Shown in pieces: positions 6,094-7,845 of a stretch of 7,845 nucleotides of DNA. The notes under the pieces were generated by a model. It saw only the letters and a program-made list of their open reading frames with translations. It did no database searches and had not been told where the DNA came from. How positions within the stretch are numbered: position 1 is the stretch's first letter; each line of letters starts with the position of its first letter. A program made the translations under genes and the position numbers. This DNA is from Lachnospiraceae bacterium UBA7188 (GTDB lineage Bacteria > Bacillota > Clostridia > Lachnospirales > Lachnospiraceae), in contig DKVC01000090.1 of NCBI GenBank assembly GCA_002490995.1, positions 1 to 7,845 on the forward strand, given 5' to 3'.

Positions 6094-6121
6094 CCCCTGG
6101 GATCAGTACAGGTCCCAGGGG
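6094..6121 (-). other. Hairpin overlapping the lipoprotein stop codon
   Basis: CCCCTGGGA and TCCCAGGGG form a perfect 9-bp stem around a 10-nt loop that contains the TGA stop (6103-6105). No T-run follows, so it is not a standard intrinsic terminator. It could slow 3' exonucleases, attenuate readthrough into the membrane-protein gene, or be incidental. Confidence 0.55.
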
Positions 6122-7605
6122 GATTTCGGCTCAATGGCGCTGTAGATGTCGAACTGGGCGCAGTAGCCGGTGTCCTTGTCGCCGTTCTCCCCGGTGTTCC
6201 CAGGGTTGTCGGAGAGATACGGGTTGGAGTACCCGGACCAGCGCTGCGTTTCGCGGGTCATGGCTTCATTGTGGCTTTCGGACAGACGGTAGTGGCCATA
6301 GAAGCCCTTGTATTCGCCCAGGAGGTTCGTATGGTACCATTTGTTCGTGTTCTCGGACCAGGTCGGCAGGAATACTCTGTAAAAACAGTCGTCCATGTCG
6401 CCGACCGTCTCAGGCTCCAGGCAGTAGTCGTGCCCGTACAGGTTGTGCTCGGCGTCGTACCAGGCCCTGTAGTTCGCCAGGGCGACGAGTTCCGGATGGA
6501 TCTCTACGGTGCCTACGCCGTCTTCCTGCCTGTAGCCGTTCACGCTTTCATGTTCTCTCGACTGCTGAAGGGACAGCTCCACGGTGAGCCAGAGCGGGTA
6601 CTGGTTTCCCGTATTGGCCGTGCCGACTGTTTTCTCCGCGCCGTTGTTCAGCATGTAGTAGAAATAGTAGCACTCGTAGTTGTCGCCGAAAGCTTCCACG
6701 AGGTCCCTGCCGCAGTTCTCCATATAGGCTGCCACGTTGAATCCGGTGCTGGCCTGGCGGCCCTCATGGACGCCCTGGGTCTGGAAGTGCTCCAGCAGCA
6801 GCGCGTCGTCGTCATGGTAGAGCTTCGCCAGCATCGGGAAGGCGTTCTTGTAGTAATCGGCGTCGAATACCAGGGACCAGTCGCAGGTATCCACGTAGGA
6901 CCTGTACAGCGCGTCCCACTCGGGGTCTTTCAGGCAGCGGTTCAGCGTGTTCACCTGCAGGCCGTATCGCCAGGTCAGGTCGTAGGGGTTGTGGCCGGAC
7001 TCCGTGTCGACCACGACGAGGCTGCCTAATCTGGCATAGAGCAGATCCATCTGGTACAGCCCGAGCAGCTCGCCGAGCCTGGCGACGCCCTCGACGCTGG
7101 ACATCTCAGGCTCCTTGGCTTCCTGCTTGTCAGGCTCGGAGTTCTTCGCTTCCTGCTTGTCAGGCTCGGGATCCTTCGCTTCCTGCTTGTCAGGCTCGGG
7201 GTTCTTCGCTTCCTGCTTGTCAGGCTCGGGATCCTTCGCTTCCTGCTTGTCAGGCTCGGGGTCCTTCGCTTCCTGCTTGTCAGGCTCTGGATCCTTCGCT
7301 TCCTGGTTGTCAGGCTCTGGATCCTTCGCTTCCTGGTTCCCGGTTTCGAGCTCCTGTGGGGTCTTTTCCGCCGGTTCTTGGACAGCGGATGGTGCAGCTT
7401 CTTCAGCGTCTTTCTCGGCATCTTCCTCAGACGCTCTGATGACGGGCTTCACGTCGTCGCTGAAGCAGTGGCCGTTGCTGCTGGGCGAGACGTCCACGCC
7501 GCAGCCACAGAGGGCGGCGAGGCAGATGACTGTGATGGCCATCGCCTTCAGTCCGTTCATCTTGTTCTTTTTCATAAATACGGGTGTGTTGTTTTCTTCA
7601 TGCAT
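6103..7605 (-). CDS. Surface lipoprotein with decapeptide repeat stalk and clostridial cell-surface repeats
   Basis: This 500-aa protein is predicted to be exported and lipid-anchored. Residues 11-35 form a lipoprotein signal: MKKNKMNGLK, a hydrophobic core (AMAITVICLAAL) and lipobox LCGC with Cys35 as the likely acylated residue. AAGGAGGG 10 nt before the ATG at 7605 supports that start. The internal Met11 would suit a signal peptide better but has no ribosome binding site. Residues 50-90 are acidic, and 91-168 are eight QEAKDPEPDK-type repeats, a probable extended spacer through the cell wall. Residues ~245-325 contain two related units (VFDADYYKNAFPML..., HF..QGVHEGRQAS, FNVAAY, AFGDNYECYYFYY) like repeats in Lachnospiraceae surface proteins. 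Residues 335-500, rich in Trp, Tyr and His, are unassigned. I looked for a CAP/SCP domain and did not find its motifs. GC content is higher than in the AAA+ region. Function is unknown, and adhesion or envelope sensing is a guess. Confidence 0.85.
   Translation of the reverse strand: MHEENNTPVFMKKNKMNGLKAMAITVICLAALCGCGVDVSPSSNGHCFSDDVKPVIRASEEDAEKDAEEAAPSAVQEPAEKTPQELETGNQEAKDPEPDNQEAKDPEPDKQEAKDPEPDKQEAKDPEPDKQEAKNPEPDKQEAKDPEPDKQEAKNSEPDKQEAKEPEMSSVEGVARLGELLGLYQMDLLYARLGSLVVVDTESGHNPYDLTWRYGLQVNTLNRCLKDPEWDALYRSYVDTCDWSLVFDADYYKNAFPMLAKLYHDDDALLLEHFQTQGVHEGRQASTGFNVAAYMENCGRDLVEAFGDNYECYYFYYMLNNGAEKTVGTANTGNQYPLWLTVELSLQQSREHESVNGYRQEDGVGTVEIHPELVALANYRAWYDAEHNLYGHDYCLEPETVGDMDDCFYRVFLPTWSENTNKWYHTNLLGEYKGFYGHYRLSESHNEAMTRETQRWSGYSNPYLSDNPGNTGENGDKDTGYCAQFDIYSAIEPKSPWDLY
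7102..7335 (-). repeat. Tandem 30-bp repeats (eight units) in the lipoprotein gene
   Basis: Each unit encodes QEAK(D/N/E)PEPD(K/N). The first seven are nearly identical and the eighth ends QEAKEPEM. On the plus strand the core TTCGCTTCCTGCTTGTCAGG recurs. Two units have TGGTTG in place of TGCTTG (Asn for Lys), and D/N alternation comes from single-base changes. The array keeps frame and is likely to vary in copy number by slippage. Confidence 0.95.
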
Positions 7606-7633
7606 GGTTCGTTATCCCTCCTTCTTGTCCTTT

Positions 7634-7750
7634 TCAGGCCTGAGCTGGCGCCAGGTTTCGTTCTTGTCGATGGAATCTGTGTTTTCGGTCTACGCCGGAA
7701 GGCCGCCGCCGGCCTGTCTTACATTTGGGGCATGTTACATAGGATCTCAT
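7634..7750 (-). CDS. Possible 38-aa CxxC mini-protein upstream of the lipoprotein (perhaps decayed)
   Basis: ATG at 7750 has AAAGGAGA 9 nt upstream, a good ribosome binding site. The peptide begins MRSYVTCPKCKTGRRRPSG and ends NLAPAQA. CPKC followed by Lys/Arg resembles the start of Com-like small zinc-ribbon proteins, which normally have a second CxxC, missing here. The later residues are Arg-rich and look like an out-of-frame tail. The neighbouring frame encodes DSIDKNETWRQLRPEKDKK with TAA at 7612, which reads more like protein and ends beside the lipoprotein's ribosome binding site. A single-base indel near 7690 could have split one small gene. In 7751-7845 I see no convincing promoter and no Zur-like box. 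Confidence 0.4.
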   Translation of the reverse strand: MRSYVTCPKCKTGRRRPSGVDRKHRFHRQERNLAPAQA

Positions 7751-7845
7751 AGATATCTGTCTCCTTTCCGGGCTTCTTTTAGGAATTGTCGGAAGATAAC
7801 CGCTACAATTTGCTTAGGAAAAAGCCTGGAAATACAATAAAAATT

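Noticed and set aside
6335..6600. CAP/SCP-like extracellular domain in the lipoprotein C-terminus.
   Set aside because: Such domains often follow this type of surface repeat, but the GEN(I/L) and HR/H.NIL motifs are absent.
6271..7029. A 252-codon open frame on the plus strand, plus the 241-codon frame at 7115-7840.
   Set aside because: Both are antisense to the lipoprotein gene. The Ser/Gly-rich repeats are simply the reverse reading of the decapeptide array.
7102..7335. Regular 30-bp repeats, considered as a CRISPR array.
   Set aside because: The units are directly joined with no unique spacers and keep one reading frame inside a lipoprotein gene.
7026..7421. An Arg/Ser/Lys-rich 131-codon frame on the minus strand.
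   Set aside because: It is the lipoprotein repeat array read out of frame. The correct frame has a start, ribosome binding site and signal peptide.

Overview
Every gene that can be supported lies on the minus strand, so the window reads right to left. The organism is most likely a Gram-positive Clostridia member, perhaps Lachnospiraceae. The signs are strong AGGAGG-type ribosome binding sites, a lipoprotein with Lachnospiraceae-style surface repeats, IS66 and group II intron debris, and operators matching the Bacillus-type Zur box. This is inferred from style, not from a marker gene.

Right part (about 5700-7845): a GC-rich probable operon. It runs from a doubtful 38-aa CxxC mini-protein, to a 500-aa lipoprotein with a stalk of eight decapeptide repeats, to a doubtful 16-aa ORF, to a 75-aa membrane protein, and ends in a near-perfect intrinsic terminator. 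Middle part (about 4740-5700): a graveyard of broken DNA. It holds an internal IS66 transposase fragment with two frameshifts, an orphan coding remnant, the last ~58 nt of a group II intron cut in the tetraloop of domain V, and the 3' part of an unidentified coding sequence beside it.

Left part (1-4740): two transcription units. The first encodes a 1345-aa protein with a new-looking ~500-residue N-terminal region, a CbbX/SpoVK-like AAA+ domain, an FtsH-like AAA+ domain and an M41 zinc peptidase domain, with no membrane segment. The second, cut by the window edge, begins a protein resembling the N-terminus of a radical SAM/SPASM enzyme family.

The most interesting signal is that both left-hand units have the same upstream control element. 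It is a 7-1-7 dyad matching the B. subtilis Zur consensus TCGTAAT-N-ATTACGA (one copy perfect, one with a single mismatch), followed after exactly 20 nt by TATACT. The double-AAA+ metalloprotease and the putative radical SAM protein are therefore probably co-regulated, possibly by zinc. Together they may form an undescribed zinc-responsive system.
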